Shown one piece after another: positions 52,585 to 61,900 of a DNA stretch of 64,000 nt (the stretch's first letter is position 1; every line of letters starts with the position of its first letter). Source of the stretch: UBA2266 sp964406945 (GTDB taxonomy: Bacteria; Planctomycetota; Phycisphaerae; Sedimentisphaerales; Anaerobacaceae); the NCBI GenBank assembly GCA_964406945.1, contig CAYOTO010000006.1, forward strand, positions 45,801 to 109,800. Direction: 5' to 3'. Made by a program: the position numbers and the translations under genes. The notes beneath the pieces were generated by a model. The model was not told where the DNA came from, did not search any database, and saw only the letters and a program-made list of their open reading frames with translations.

Positions 52585-52613
52585 TTGCGACGCTAAAGCG
52601 TAAATCGTATATT
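52585..52613 (+). promoter_or_regulatory. Sigma-70-type promoter of the mlaC-RND-mlaA genes
   Basis: TTGCGA (52585-52590) and TATATT (52608-52613) are 17 bp apart, about 35 nt upstream of the mlaC ATG. Confidence 0.6.
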
Positions 52614-52654
52614 AGTGGAACAGCTTATCAGATACTCTGGACAAGAGGTGAAGT

Positions 52655-53284
52655 ATGACGCGATTACTGTTTGCCGCACTAACGCTGATGATTTGGTCGC
52701 CGTTGGTCTGGTCGGCCGAAGACGGCCCGGAAGCCGCGGAAGATCCGAACTACCCGAAAGATCCCGCCAAACTTGTACGGGTAAAATGGGATGCAGTAAT
52801 CGAGGTTCTTCGAAATAAGGACCTTGACGAGAAAAAGAAGGCGGAAAACATAGACAAAATCGTAAGTCCGGCCTTCGACTTTCCGCTCATGGGTAAGCTC
52901 GCGCTCGGCAGAAAGCACTGGCCCCGTCTCACCGAATCACAGCAGAACCAATATGTCAAACTTTTCACACAGCGCCTAAAAGAGTCCTATCGTGAGAAGA
53001 TAAGCCTCTATACCGATGAGACCATAAAACATAAGGAAGCCGTCAAAAAGCCGAATGGAACCGTACATGTCCCCATGGAGATGATGTCGGGCGAGAAGAA
53101 ACTTTCCATGGTATACAAGTTGCGGAAGACCGAAAAACGTTGGAAGATTTATGACGTGTCCATTCAGAAAGTCAGCATCCTTCTGACCTATAGGTCTCAG
53201 TTCAACGATATTCTCCGCCGGGGCACTGTACAGGACCTTTTCGAACGGCTGGAGGAACCGGTATCCGAACCCGATTCGAAGTGA
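52655..53284 (+). CDS. mlaC: MlaC/Ttg2D/HpnM-family periplasmic lipid-binding protein
   Basis: A 209-residue periplasmic protein with a signal peptide (about 1-20, ending VWSA). The MlaC fold is recognised from DFPLMGKLALGRKHWPRLTESQQNQYV, FTQRLKESYREK and KWKIYDVSI-like WKIYDVSIQKVS, followed by YRSQFNDILRRG. It carries a lipid between membranes. AAGAGGTG precedes ATG 52655. The next genes encode an RND exporter (22 bp) and MlaA. The combination recalls HpnM-HpnN, which move hopanoids to the outer membrane, as well as the phospholipid Mla system. Confidence 0.88.
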   Translation: MTRLLFAALTLMIWSPLVWSAEDGPEAAEDPNYPKDPAKLVRVKWDAVIEVLRNKDLDEKKKAENIDKIVSPAFDFPLMGKLALGRKHWPRLTESQQNQYVKLFTQRLKESYREKISLYTDETIKHKEAVKKPNGTVHVPMEMMSGEKKLSMVYKLRKTEKRWKIYDVSIQKVSILLTYRSQFNDILRRGTVQDLFERLEEPVSEPDSK

Positions 53285-53306
53285 CAACCTCCGGACGAAT
53301 CTCTAA

Positions 53307-55826
53307 ATGGAGAGCAGAAATTCCCCCGCTACAATTCTGTTCGACCGCATCATTCTGCGGTATCCCCGAGCGGTCATTTTCTGCACCGCGATTGTTGTAG
53401 TCTTTCTGGCGGTTCAGGCCCGCCATTTTGAACTGGATGCCTCTGCCGACACCCTCCTTCTCGAAGGCGATGGGGACCTGCGTTTTGCCCGAAAGATCAA
53501 CGCCATTTACGGCCGGAGTGACCTTCTGGTCATTACCTTCACACCGGAGGATGATCTTTTTTCAGACGAGACCTTACGGACCATAGGTTCGCTCCGTGAT
53601 GATTTGTCCTCTCTCGAACGGGTCGAATCGGTTCTCACCATTCTGGATATACCCCTGCTGGAGAGCCCGCCCCTTTCGCTCGCGGACCTCAAGTCGGAGC
53701 TGCCAACACTGGAATCACCGGTCGTAGATCGCCGGGAGGCCAGAAAAGAACTCAGTGAGAGTCCGCTCTTTCGCGACCTTCTTATAAGTGCCGACCTTCG
53801 GACGACAGCCCTGCTTATTAACTTTGAAGGTAACGAGGACTTGCGTGAGCTTCGACTTCGGCGTGATGAACTGCTCGACCTGCGAGATGTTGGAACGATC
53901 ACCACCGCCCAGCGGGCCGAACTCGACCGTGTTTCGGCTCGATGCGAACAGCTCAAAGACAAGGTCGCGGCCTACAGGCACCAGGATATAGCCGCGATAC
54001 GTGAGATCATGGATAATTACCGTGACCGGGGCGAGATGTTTCTCGGCGGCGTGAGTATGATTGCCGATGACCTGATCACATTTATTAAAGACGACCTGAA
54101 AGTCTTCGGCATGGGAGTTATGCTGTTTATGATCCTTACACTTACGGTCATCTTCAAGAGAGTCAGGTGGGTAATCCTGCCGGTGCTCTGCTGCGCTGTT
54201 GCGGTTTTGTGCGCTGTTGGATTGCTTGGATGGTTCGGCTGGGAAGTGACCGTCATATCCTCAAATTTCATTTCCCTGCAGCTCGTAATTACCATGGCGA
54301 TCTCGATCCACCTGGTCGTAGGTTACCGCGAATTGTTGACCAGAATGCCCACCCTGGATAACCGATCGCTCGTTTTGCAGACAATGACATTGAAAGCCAG
54401 ACCCTGTACTTACGCGGTGCTCACCACAATTGCCGGTTTCGCGTCCCTCGTGTTCTGCAACATTCTGCCGGTTATCATGTTCGGCTACATGATGACCGCG
54501 GCTCTGCTCATCTCGCTGGTAATCAGTTTTCTGCTGTTTCCTACGATTCTTGTCCTTTTACCTAAGGATGCCCCGCCAAGCCCCGAACGCTGGCACGTCT
54601 CCGTTACCGGAGTTCTGGCCAGAGCTACTGAATCGGGGGCAATTTACATATTCTTGTTGAGCGGATTGGTGCTGGTTCTAAGTGTTGCGGGTTTTACGAA
54701 GCTGAGAGTGGAAAACTCATTCATTGATTATTTCAAAGAGAGAACAGAGATATACCAGGGTATGAAGGTGATCGACCGCCAGCTTGGCGGCACAACGCCC
54801 CTGGACGTAATAGTAGATTTCGAACCGCCGGGCGAATCCGACGAGAATGAGCAATCAACCGAAGCCGGACCGGATGCAGGCGTATTCGACGAATTCGATC
54901 TTCTCGAAGAGCCGGTCGATAAAGAGAAATACTGGTTCACCGCCGACAAGATGGAGCGAATTGAGGAAGTTCACAATTATCTCGACAGCCTGCCGGAAAC
55001 CGGCAAAGTGATGTCGCTGGTAACGCTGGCCGGCGTAGTCGAAAATCTCAAGCAGGGAGAACCGCTTGACAGCCTGGAACTGGCTTTGCTCTATAATGAA
55101 ACCCCCGAGCGGTTTAGAAAAACATTGGTGAATCCATACGTATCGGTCGAGCACGGTCAGGTCCGTTTTTGGGTCCGGGTCCGCGATTCCGAAGAAAACC
55201 TCAGGCGCAATGAGCTGATCAACAGAATTAGAAGCGATCTGGTAAATGACCTTGGATTCGAACCGGAAAATGTCCACCTTTCAGGCATGTTGGTCCTGTA
55301 CAACAATATGTTGCAGAGCCTCTTCCATTCGCAAATAACAACTCTCGGAATCACGGTACTCATACTGACGGGCATGTTTTTCGTACTTTTCAGGTCGGTC
55401 CGCATAGCCCTGGTTGCCATGATTCCCAACATTCTGTCTGTGGGGACGGTTCTCGGCGTCATGGGCTGGCTGAATATCCCACTCGACATAGCGACAATTA
55501 CCATAGCGGCTATCAGCGTCGGCATCGCGGTCGACGACAACATTCACTATATAGACAGATTCAAGTATGAATTTGAGAAAGACCGAGATTATCTTTGTAC
55601 CATGCGGCGTTGTCACGCCAGTATCGGCAGGGCGATGTACTATACGTCCATAACCATAATCGTAGGCTTCTCGATTCTGGCGCTGTCCAACTTCGTGCCC
55701 GGCGTCTATTTCGGCTTGCTTACCGGACTTGCCATGCTGATCGCGCTCTTGGCGGATTTGACTCTGCTGCCCCGACTGTTAATGCTTGTAAAACCATTTG
55801 GAAAAGAGTATCAGGAAAGAAGCTAA
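53307..55826 (+). CDS. RND/MMPL-family lipid exporter (HpnN-like)
   Basis: An 839-residue inner-membrane transporter in two homologous halves. TM1 is at about 22-40, a first periplasmic domain spans about 42-255, a five-helix block about 258-420 (with the sterol-sensing-like MAISIHLVVGYRE), a second TM near 440-460, a second periplasmic domain about 462-670, and the last five-helix block to about 830 (ISVGIAVDDNIHYIDRF). The two-periplasmic-loop layout and its setting between mlaC and mlaA genes match HpnN-type hopanoid or lipid transporters better than drug RND pumps. Substrate is not proven. Confidence 0.85.
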   Translation: MESRNSPATILFDRIILRYPRAVIFCTAIVVVFLAVQARHFELDASADTLLLEGDGDLRFARKINAIYGRSDLLVITFTPEDDLFSDETLRTIGSLRDDLSSLERVESVLTILDIPLLESPPLSLADLKSELPTLESPVVDRREARKELSESPLFRDLLISADLRTTALLINFEGNEDLRELRLRRDELLDLRDVGTITTAQRAELDRVSARCEQLKDKVAAYRHQDIAAIREIMDNYRDRGEMFLGGVSMIADDLITFIKDDLKVFGMGVMLFMILTLTVIFKRVRWVILPVLCCAVAVLCAVGLLGWFGWEVTVISSNFISLQLVITMAISIHLVVGYRELLTRMPTLDNRSLVLQTMTLKARPCTYAVLTTIAGFASLVFCNILPVIMFGYMMTAALLISLVISFLLFPTILVLLPKDAPPSPERWHVSVTGVLARATESGAIYIFLLSGLVLVLSVAGFTKLRVENSFIDYFKERTEIYQGMKVIDRQLGGTTPLDVIVDFEPPGESDENEQSTEAGPDAGVFDEFDLLEEPVDKEKYWFTADKMERIEEVHNYLDSLPETGKVMSLVTLAGVVENLKQGEPLDSLELALLYNETPERFRKTLVNPYVSVEHGQVRFWVRVRDSEENLRRNELINRIRSDLVNDLGFEPENVHLSGMLVLYNNMLQSLFHSQITTLGITVLILTGMFFVLFRSVRIALVAMIPNILSVGTVLGVMGWLNIPLDIATITIAAISVGIAVDDNIHYIDRFKYEFEKDRDYLCTMRRCHASIGRAMYYTSITIIVGFSILALSNFVPGVYFGLLTGLAMLIALLADLTLLPRLLMLVKPFGKEYQERS

Positions 55827-55852
55827 GCCGCTTGGCTCTAAAGAGACCGACA

Positions 55853-56680
55853 ATGAAAAGAAACTTACACATTATCGCTGCTGTTCTGACAGTTTTTTTG
55901 ATCGCCGGCTGTAATGAAGCCAACAAAGCCGATTCTTCGGCCGGGATTAACGCCAGCGAATCCGATTCAGGCGAAGCTGCCTCCGCGAACTTTGAGGGCG
56001 ACGAGGCGGCCGATCCCGATTTTGCCGCAGATGAAGACTTCGCACTTTTGGAAGACGAACTCGAAGAAGAGATGATCGATGTTCCGGATCCGCTGGAAGG
56101 CATTAACAGGGTGATGTTCAATGTGAACGACGCCCTGTATATGTGGGTGGTCGATCCGGTATCGAGATTCTATGCCGACACAGTACCCGAGCCGACCCGT
56201 ACGAGCATTGACAATTTCTTCAGTAATCTTGGCACTCCCGCCCGCTATGCTAATTGTCTTCTGCAGGGCAAAGGCGACGGGGCCGATATCGAGCTGCGCC
56301 GTTTCTGGATAAACACCACCGAGGGCATACTGGGTTTCGGCGATCCGGCTCTGGAAAAGCACCGACTCGAAAAGGTGCAGGAGGATTTCGGCCAGACCCT
56401 GGCGGTTTGGGGCTTGGACGACGGCTTCTATATAGTCTGGCCGTTGCTGGGACCGTCAACTCTCCGCGATTCGATAGGACTTGCGGGCGATCAGTTTCTC
56501 AATCCGCTCCGCTATGTCGAACCCGTCGAAATATCCTATGGTGCTTCCGGTCTGAAGGGCGTCAACAAAAGCTCTTTCAACATCGGTGAATACGAAGTCT
56601 TCAAAGACGCCGCCGTTGACCCCTATATCGCAATGCGGCAGGCATATATGCAGTACCGCGCCGGCAAAATAGAAGAGTAA
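55853..56680 (+). CDS. mlaA: MlaA (VacJ) outer-membrane lipoprotein
   Basis: A 275-residue lipoprotein. The signal ends LIAGC (C about 19). A long acidic linker (about 22-75) precedes the MlaA domain: DPLEGINRVMFNVNDALYMWVVDPVSRFY, TRTSIDNFFSNLGTPARYANCLLQG, GFGDPALEKHRLE, DFGQTLAVWGLDDGFYIVWPLLGPSTLRDSIG shortened here to its motif parts such as GPSTLRDS. MlaA takes lipids from the outer leaflet of the outer membrane. ATG 55853 is chosen because it begins the lipoprotein signal; longer frames overlap the RND gene. Confidence 0.9.
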   Translation: MKRNLHIIAAVLTVFLIAGCNEANKADSSAGINASESDSGEAASANFEGDEAADPDFAADEDFALLEDELEEEMIDVPDPLEGINRVMFNVNDALYMWVVDPVSRFYADTVPEPTRTSIDNFFSNLGTPARYANCLLQGKGDGADIELRRFWINTTEGILGFGDPALEKHRLEKVQEDFGQTLAVWGLDDGFYIVWPLLGPSTLRDSIGLAGDQFLNPLRYVEPVEISYGASGLKGVNKSSFNIGEYEVFKDAAVDPYIAMRQAYMQYRAGKIEE

Positions 56681-56696
56681 CAATCTCATAAGCCAT

Positions 56697-56882
56697 TCGG
56701 GCCGGCCGCCGGATGAAACTCCGCCCGAAAGCACCGAGTACGCAGGACCCGAGTTGCAAAGCTGCACGGAAGTTATCGGTTCATTCCACGCTCAAACAAA
56801 CGAAGAGAGCATAGGCAAGATCGCGGATTTCGTTATTGACGATGAAACCCAGCAGCAAATCCGTGGTCGCAAACGCCGCTAA
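56697..56882 (+). pseudogene. Remnant of a PRC-barrel domain gene
   Basis: A plus-strand frame open for 61 codons and ending at TAA 56880-56882 reads TEVIGSFHAQTNEESIGKIA followed by DFVIDDETQQQIRGRKRR. The spacing V-G...G-K-I-x-D-x-V-I-D matches the start of PRC-barrel domains. It has no start codon or ribosome site and stops after the first strands. It is most likely a decayed gene, though a tiny functional protein is not excluded. Confidence 0.4.
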
Positions 56883-56928
56883 TGACCTATCCCACTGCTT
56901 CGAAAGGTCTCAGATGCACCCATTTGGA

Positions 56929-56978
56929 AGCCCAGATCACTATCAGACGGCCCCATATGCTGTGCTGGGCTCTTTTTT
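56929..56978 (+). terminator. Possible terminator downstream of mlaA
   Basis: AGCCCAG (56929-56935) and CTGGGCT (56965-56971) can pair over a 29-nt loop and are followed by a C and six Ts (56973-56978). The loop is long, so the call is weak. Confidence 0.35.
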
Positions 56979-57064
56979 GGGCTTTTGAGCCGATTTTGGC
57001 CCGTAATTTGGCGGTTTCAGGGAAATTGAAGTATTATTTTGCCCCTTGGAACCGTCTTTAATGG

Positions 57065-57093
57065 TTGTTATAGTGGTGTTTTCTTACTATAAA
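57065..57093 (+). promoter_or_regulatory. Sigma-70-type promoter of the Gfo/Idh/MocA gene
   Basis: TTGTTA (57065-57070) and TATAAA (57088-57093) are 17 bp apart. The leader to ATG 57239 would be about 140 nt. Confidence 0.6.
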
Positions 57094-57238
57094 TAAGCGA
57101 TTGCATCGCAGGCTGTGGGCCGTGGACGGCAGAATACAGCCTTGCTGTGCATTCGCAGTTGAGCGGGGCGGGTTGATTCACAAGGGCGGCCCGCGTGTAG
57201 AACTGAAATCTTATTCACCAAAGTAAAGGAACTAAGCC

Positions 57239-58618
57239 ATGTCAAACATCACGCGTCGTCAGTTTGTCAAACGCAGCGCCGCTGTTGCGGCCGCGTGTAC
57301 GATAGGTTTTCCCCGCATGCTCCGGGGCCAGAACCTCAATGAGAAACTCCAGGTCGGATTTGTAGCGGTCGGGGGAAGGGCCGGAGCCCACACGGGCGCA
57401 GCCCACGGTGCCGGCTGCCAGTGCGTGGCTTTCGCGGAGGTCGACAAGGGTCGTTGGGGCGGCGTCCTCGACAAAGCCGGTTGGAAAGACGCCAAAGGCT
57501 ACATGGACTGGCGCAAGGTCTTCGAAAACCACGGTAAAGAACTTGACGTGGTGTTTGTCGCAACCCCGGACCATAGCCACTTCGCTCCATCCATGACCGC
57601 AGTCTCTATGGGCATACACTGCTACACTGAGAAACCCCTGACCTGGTCGGTTCGTGAAGCACAGCTTCTGGCGGCCGCGTACGCCAAAAACAAGAACGTC
57701 GTTACCCAGATGGGCAACCAGGGCCACGCCGGCGAAGGGTGGCGCCGTGCCTACGAGTACATCAAAGCCGGCGCTCTCGGCGACATCAAGGAATTCCACA
57801 CCTGGACAAACCGCCCGATATGGCCACAGGGCGGCGACAGGCCCTCGGGATCGGATCCTGTGCCGGACAACCTGGATTGGGATGCCTGGATCGGTCCAGC
57901 CGCGATGCGGCCCTTCAAGAAGGGCGTTTATCACCCCTTCAAATGGCGCGGTTTTGTCGATTTCGGTTCGGGCGCCCTCGGCGATATGGCATGCCACACC
58001 ACCGACGGTATCTACTCGATAATGAACCCGGGCTACGCCCAGACCGCCGAGCCGATCGAAATGACCGCACCCGTCAAGGATCAGTGGCCCGCCGGCATGG
58101 TTGTAAAGAGCACTTACCGCGCCAAAGACGGACGGCCCGGCTTTACCACCTACTGGTACGAAGGCAATCAGAAAAACGGCGAGCCTTTCATGCCCGAAGC
58201 TCCTGAAGAGCTGTCGAGCAACGGCCGCAAAATGAAATTGCCGAGAACCGGAAACCTGATCTACGGCACCAAAGGCAAAATGCTGGTGGAAGGCGACTAC
58301 TGGGGCACCGTACGACTGCTTCCGTATGAGCGGCATAAAGAATTCGGCGATCCGCCGAAACTGCTCGAACGCTCTCCCGGACATCACCGGGAATTCCTCA
58401 TGGCCTGCAAGGGTGAAAAGCCCCGCGAGTTCAGCCGGTCCAACTTCGGCTACTCCGGCCCGATGACCGCCAATATTCAGCTTGGCAATCTCTGTGCCCG
58501 TGCCGGCAAGAAACTCGTGCTGAACGAAGAGGGCAAGATCGTCAGCGATCCCAAGATCAACGATCTGGCCTGGCGCGAACCCCGCAACGGCTGGGGCGCA
58601 ATGGAAATGAACGTCTGA
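57239..58618 (+). CDS. Tat-exported Gfo/Idh/MocA-family oxidoreductase
   Basis: A 459-residue NAD(P)-dependent oxidoreductase-like protein. A twin-arginine signal (TRRQFVKRSAAVAAACTIG, about residues 5-24) shows export in folded, cofactor-loaded form. The Rossmann part starts KLQVGFVAVGGRAGAHTGAA; FVATPDHSHFAPSMTAVSMG and the EKPLTW motif (catalytic-region Lys) follow. The C-terminal domain is about 180-440. Planctomycetota carry many such exported paralogues, thought to act on sugars; the substrate is unknown. TAAAGGA lies upstream of the ATG and a strong terminator follows, so it is a single-gene transcript. Confidence 0.92.
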   Translation: MSNITRRQFVKRSAAVAAACTIGFPRMLRGQNLNEKLQVGFVAVGGRAGAHTGAAHGAGCQCVAFAEVDKGRWGGVLDKAGWKDAKGYMDWRKVFENHGKELDVVFVATPDHSHFAPSMTAVSMGIHCYTEKPLTWSVREAQLLAAAYAKNKNVVTQMGNQGHAGEGWRRAYEYIKAGALGDIKEFHTWTNRPIWPQGGDRPSGSDPVPDNLDWDAWIGPAAMRPFKKGVYHPFKWRGFVDFGSGALGDMACHTTDGIYSIMNPGYAQTAEPIEMTAPVKDQWPAGMVVKSTYRAKDGRPGFTTYWYEGNQKNGEPFMPEAPEELSSNGRKMKLPRTGNLIYGTKGKMLVEGDYWGTVRLLPYERHKEFGDPPKLLERSPGHHREFLMACKGEKPREFSRSNFGYSGPMTANIQLGNLCARAGKKLVLNEEGKIVSDPKINDLAWREPRNGWGAMEMNV

Positions 58619-58640
58619 TTTCGAATTTTGACGGATTACT

Positions 58641-58678
58641 GCCGGGTGCGGCCTTCCCATGCCGCCCCGGCATTTTTT
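58641..58678 (+). terminator. Rho-independent terminator after the Gfo/Idh/MocA gene
   Basis: GCCGGGTGCGGC pairs with GCCGCCCCGGC across an 8-nt loop with one bulged T, followed by A and six Ts (58673-58678). Confidence 0.85.
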
Positions 58679-58795
58679 GTGCGCCGTGAATGCCCGCACC
58701 CTTCGGCCTGTCGTCCTGCGTCAATCCTGGCTTCGACGTGGGTATTTATCAGACAGTCTCTACTTGCGACGCCGGATGAGTTGCAAGGCCGCAAA

Positions 58796-58825
58796 TTGAC
58801 TTTGGGGCCCCTCATATGCTATAAT
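58796..58825 (+). promoter_or_regulatory. Near-consensus extended -10 promoter of the CotH/lamin-tail gene
   Basis: TTGACT (58796-58801) and a perfect TATAAT (58820-58825) are 18 bp apart, with TG one base before the -10 (extended -10). The leader to the start at 58945 would be about 113 nt. It is the strongest promoter-like site in the window. Confidence 0.8.
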
Positions 58826-58944
58826 CGTCTTAGCAGATTTTGGCGTTGTTACGGGTCTGTGGGCAGTAAAAGCAGTCCAGGTGCGTTGCAAATGTGCGTT
58901 TGCAGATGACGTTGCGTTTAATTCTCAGAGGAAGGTAGTGAAAG

Positions 58945-61900
58945 GTGCTCATATCCATGCGACAGTTTCTTTTGTGCGTGCTGTTGACGGGGCTGGCCAC
59001 CTGCGGATTTGCCGCATGTCCGGTTGGCGATTTAAATCGAGATTGCCGCGTTGATTTTCTGGATATGCGGCTTCTCGCCCAGCAGTGGCTGGCGTCCCCT
59101 GAAAAACCATCCGATTTCAACGGAGACGATCGTGTAAATGCCGAAGACCTTGCTCTGATGAACTCGAATTGGCAACAGGCGGGCATTCCTCTGGCAATAA
59201 ATGAATTCGTTGCGTCAAACAGCAAAGATGAAGACCCGCAGGGCCAGACCGACGACTGGATCGAGATATATAACTATGGTGAAGAGCCCATAAACACGGC
59301 CGGGATGTACCTCACGGATGACCTCGATGACGCTTTGATGTGGCGTTTTCCCGACTCGAATCCTGCTTTAACGACGATCCAGCCCGGTGGATATCTTGTG
59401 GTCTGGGCTGATGAGGATACCACGGATGCCGGCTTGCACGCGAGCTTCAAGTTGGACGCCGACGGCGAGGAAATAGGCTTTTTCGACAGCGACGGCAGTA
59501 CTCTCATTGACAGCATTGTGTTCGATGAACAATCGGCCGACATATCTTACGGCCGGTATCCCGACGCCAACGATCAATGGCAGTTCATGGCTTCCACCAC
59601 GCTGAACCAGGCGAATGTTGGTGCCTACAAAGGCATAGTCGAGGACGTTCAGTTCAGTTATGAACGAGGTTTTTACGAAAAGCCTATCGCGGTCACACTG
59701 GCATGCGAAACCGAGGGTGTACTAATTCTGTACACTCTCAACGGTAATACTCCTGACAGTCGCGGGGCTACGATCTACACCGGTCCGATCGGTATTGACA
59801 AGACCACCACTATACGGGCTCAAGCCTTCAAGACCGGCTTCAAATCCTCTGCAGTGACAACCCGAACCTTCATATACATTGAAGATGTAATGACTCAATC
59901 GCCGTTTGGGCGCCCGCCCGGGCCGGATTGGCCGAGCGATAATGTTAACGGACAGATAATCGACTACGGTATGGACCCGGATGTGCTTAACGACCCGCGT
60001 TATGCCAGTCTTGTCGACGATGCGCTATTGGCCATCCCTTCAATTTCCATTGTAACCAACCTGGACAATCTATTTGATTCGGCCACCGGCATTTACGTGA
60101 ATGCGCGTCAAGACGGCCGGGCCTGGGAACGGCCGGTCTCGGTGGAACTGCTTAACCCCGACGGAACAGAAGGCTTCCAGGTTAATGCGGGCCTGCGCAT
60201 ACGAGGCGCATTCAGCCGAAGCGACGGCAATCCCAAGCATGCCCTTCGCCTGTTCTTCAGGAGCGAGTACGGAGCGGGAAAGCTCGAATACCCGCTGTTC
60301 GGAGATGAAGGCACCGATGAATTCGACAAGATCGACCTTCGGACCAGTCAGAACAATTCATGGTCATTTCAGGGAAGCAGCCAGAATACCCTGATAAGGG
60401 ATGTCTTTTCACGAGACGTACAGCGTGATATGGGTCAGCCGTATACGCGGAGTCGATATTACCACCTGTATATCAACGGCCATTACTGGGGCATTTATCA
60501 GACGGAGGAAAGAGCCGACGCCGATTACGCCGAGTCTTATCTTGGTGGCGACAGCGAAGAGTACGATGTCGTCAAGAACGACTCATCCGGCAGTCGGGCG
60601 CTGCATGCAACGGACGGTACTATCGACGCCTACCGCCGTCTGTACGATGCGGCGGTTGCGGGTTTTGCTTCTGACGAGGCGTATTTCGCCGTTCAGGGCC
60701 TGCGACCGGATGGGACTGTCGATCCGACTGGTGAGAAAATGCTCGATCCTGAAAACCTTATGGACTACATGATCTGCACGTATTATACTGGCGATCCCGA
60801 TGCGCCGGTAAGCTGCTGGGCCCACTTCTCGAACAATGTCTTCGCGATCTACAACTGGTTGGAGCCTCAGGGATTTACCTGGTTCCGCCACGATGCCGAA
60901 CATTCTCTCGGAGCCAACGGCGGAGTGACTGAGGGCAGGTTGCTGACCGACCCCACCGACAGGTCCATTGGTCAGGAATGGCGATATTTCAACCCGGCAT
61001 GGCTGCATCTGCGGTTAACGGCCAATAAGAAATATCTCATGAAATTCGCTGATCGCGTTGAAAAGTACTTCAGCAGCGGTGGAGTACTTACGGCTTCGCG
61101 CAATGCCCAGCGGTGGATGGATCGGGCTGATCAGATCGATCTGGCGATTATCGCTGAATCGGCCCGATGGGGAGACTCGAAGAGGCATCCTCCGCTCACA
61201 AAAGCCGATTGGCAGGGCCAGAATAACTACATGCTCAACACGTATTTTCCTAATCGCAATCAGATTGTCATCGATCAAATGCGATCTGTGGGAATGTTTC
61301 CACGGGCCGCGATGGTCTCCTTCAGCCAGGAGGGCGGGAAGGTGTCCCCAGGCTTCCGCTTGGCTATGTCCCAGTACAACGGCACGTCGGGCACGATTTA
61401 TTACTCTGTCGACGGCAATGATCCGGGCCAGCCCGCCGGAACAGAGGTAAAGACCAGAACACTTTGCAGCTACGAGGCCCCAAAGCGCGTACTAATTCCT
61501 GAAGGTGCCGTCAGCGAAGACTGGAAGGGCGGCCATGCATATGATGACACGAACTGGATGTATACGTCCGGAGCGCCCGGCGGCGTGGGCTATGAGCGAA
61601 GCTATGGTTACGACAGCCGAATCAGCCTGGACGTGGAAGGTCTGATGTACGGTCGGCGGACCTCCTGCTATATTCGCATACCATTCACTCTACCTAATGA
61701 TCCCGCCGAGTTTAATCTCATGACTCTGAATTTGCGCTATGATGACGCCTTTGTGGCGTACATTAACGGCTCTGAGGTCGACCGCAGGGAATTTGTGGGT
61801 GTCCCTGCGTGGAATTCTCGTGCTGACGGCAGCCATGAGGACAGCGGTGGCGAGTTGTTTGACATTTCCGACAACATTGGCGTACTGCGTGAAGGATCTA

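Noticed and set aside
57100..57200. A tRNA-like or structured RNA in the leader of the Gfo/Idh/MocA gene
   Set aside because: No acceptor/anticodon arrangement or T-loop sequence could be found; only short chance stems.
57242..58699. A 485-codon frame opposite the Gfo/Idh/MocA gene
   Set aside because: It mirrors a well-conserved gene, has a promoter and terminator only for the plus strand, and lacks a recognisable domain.
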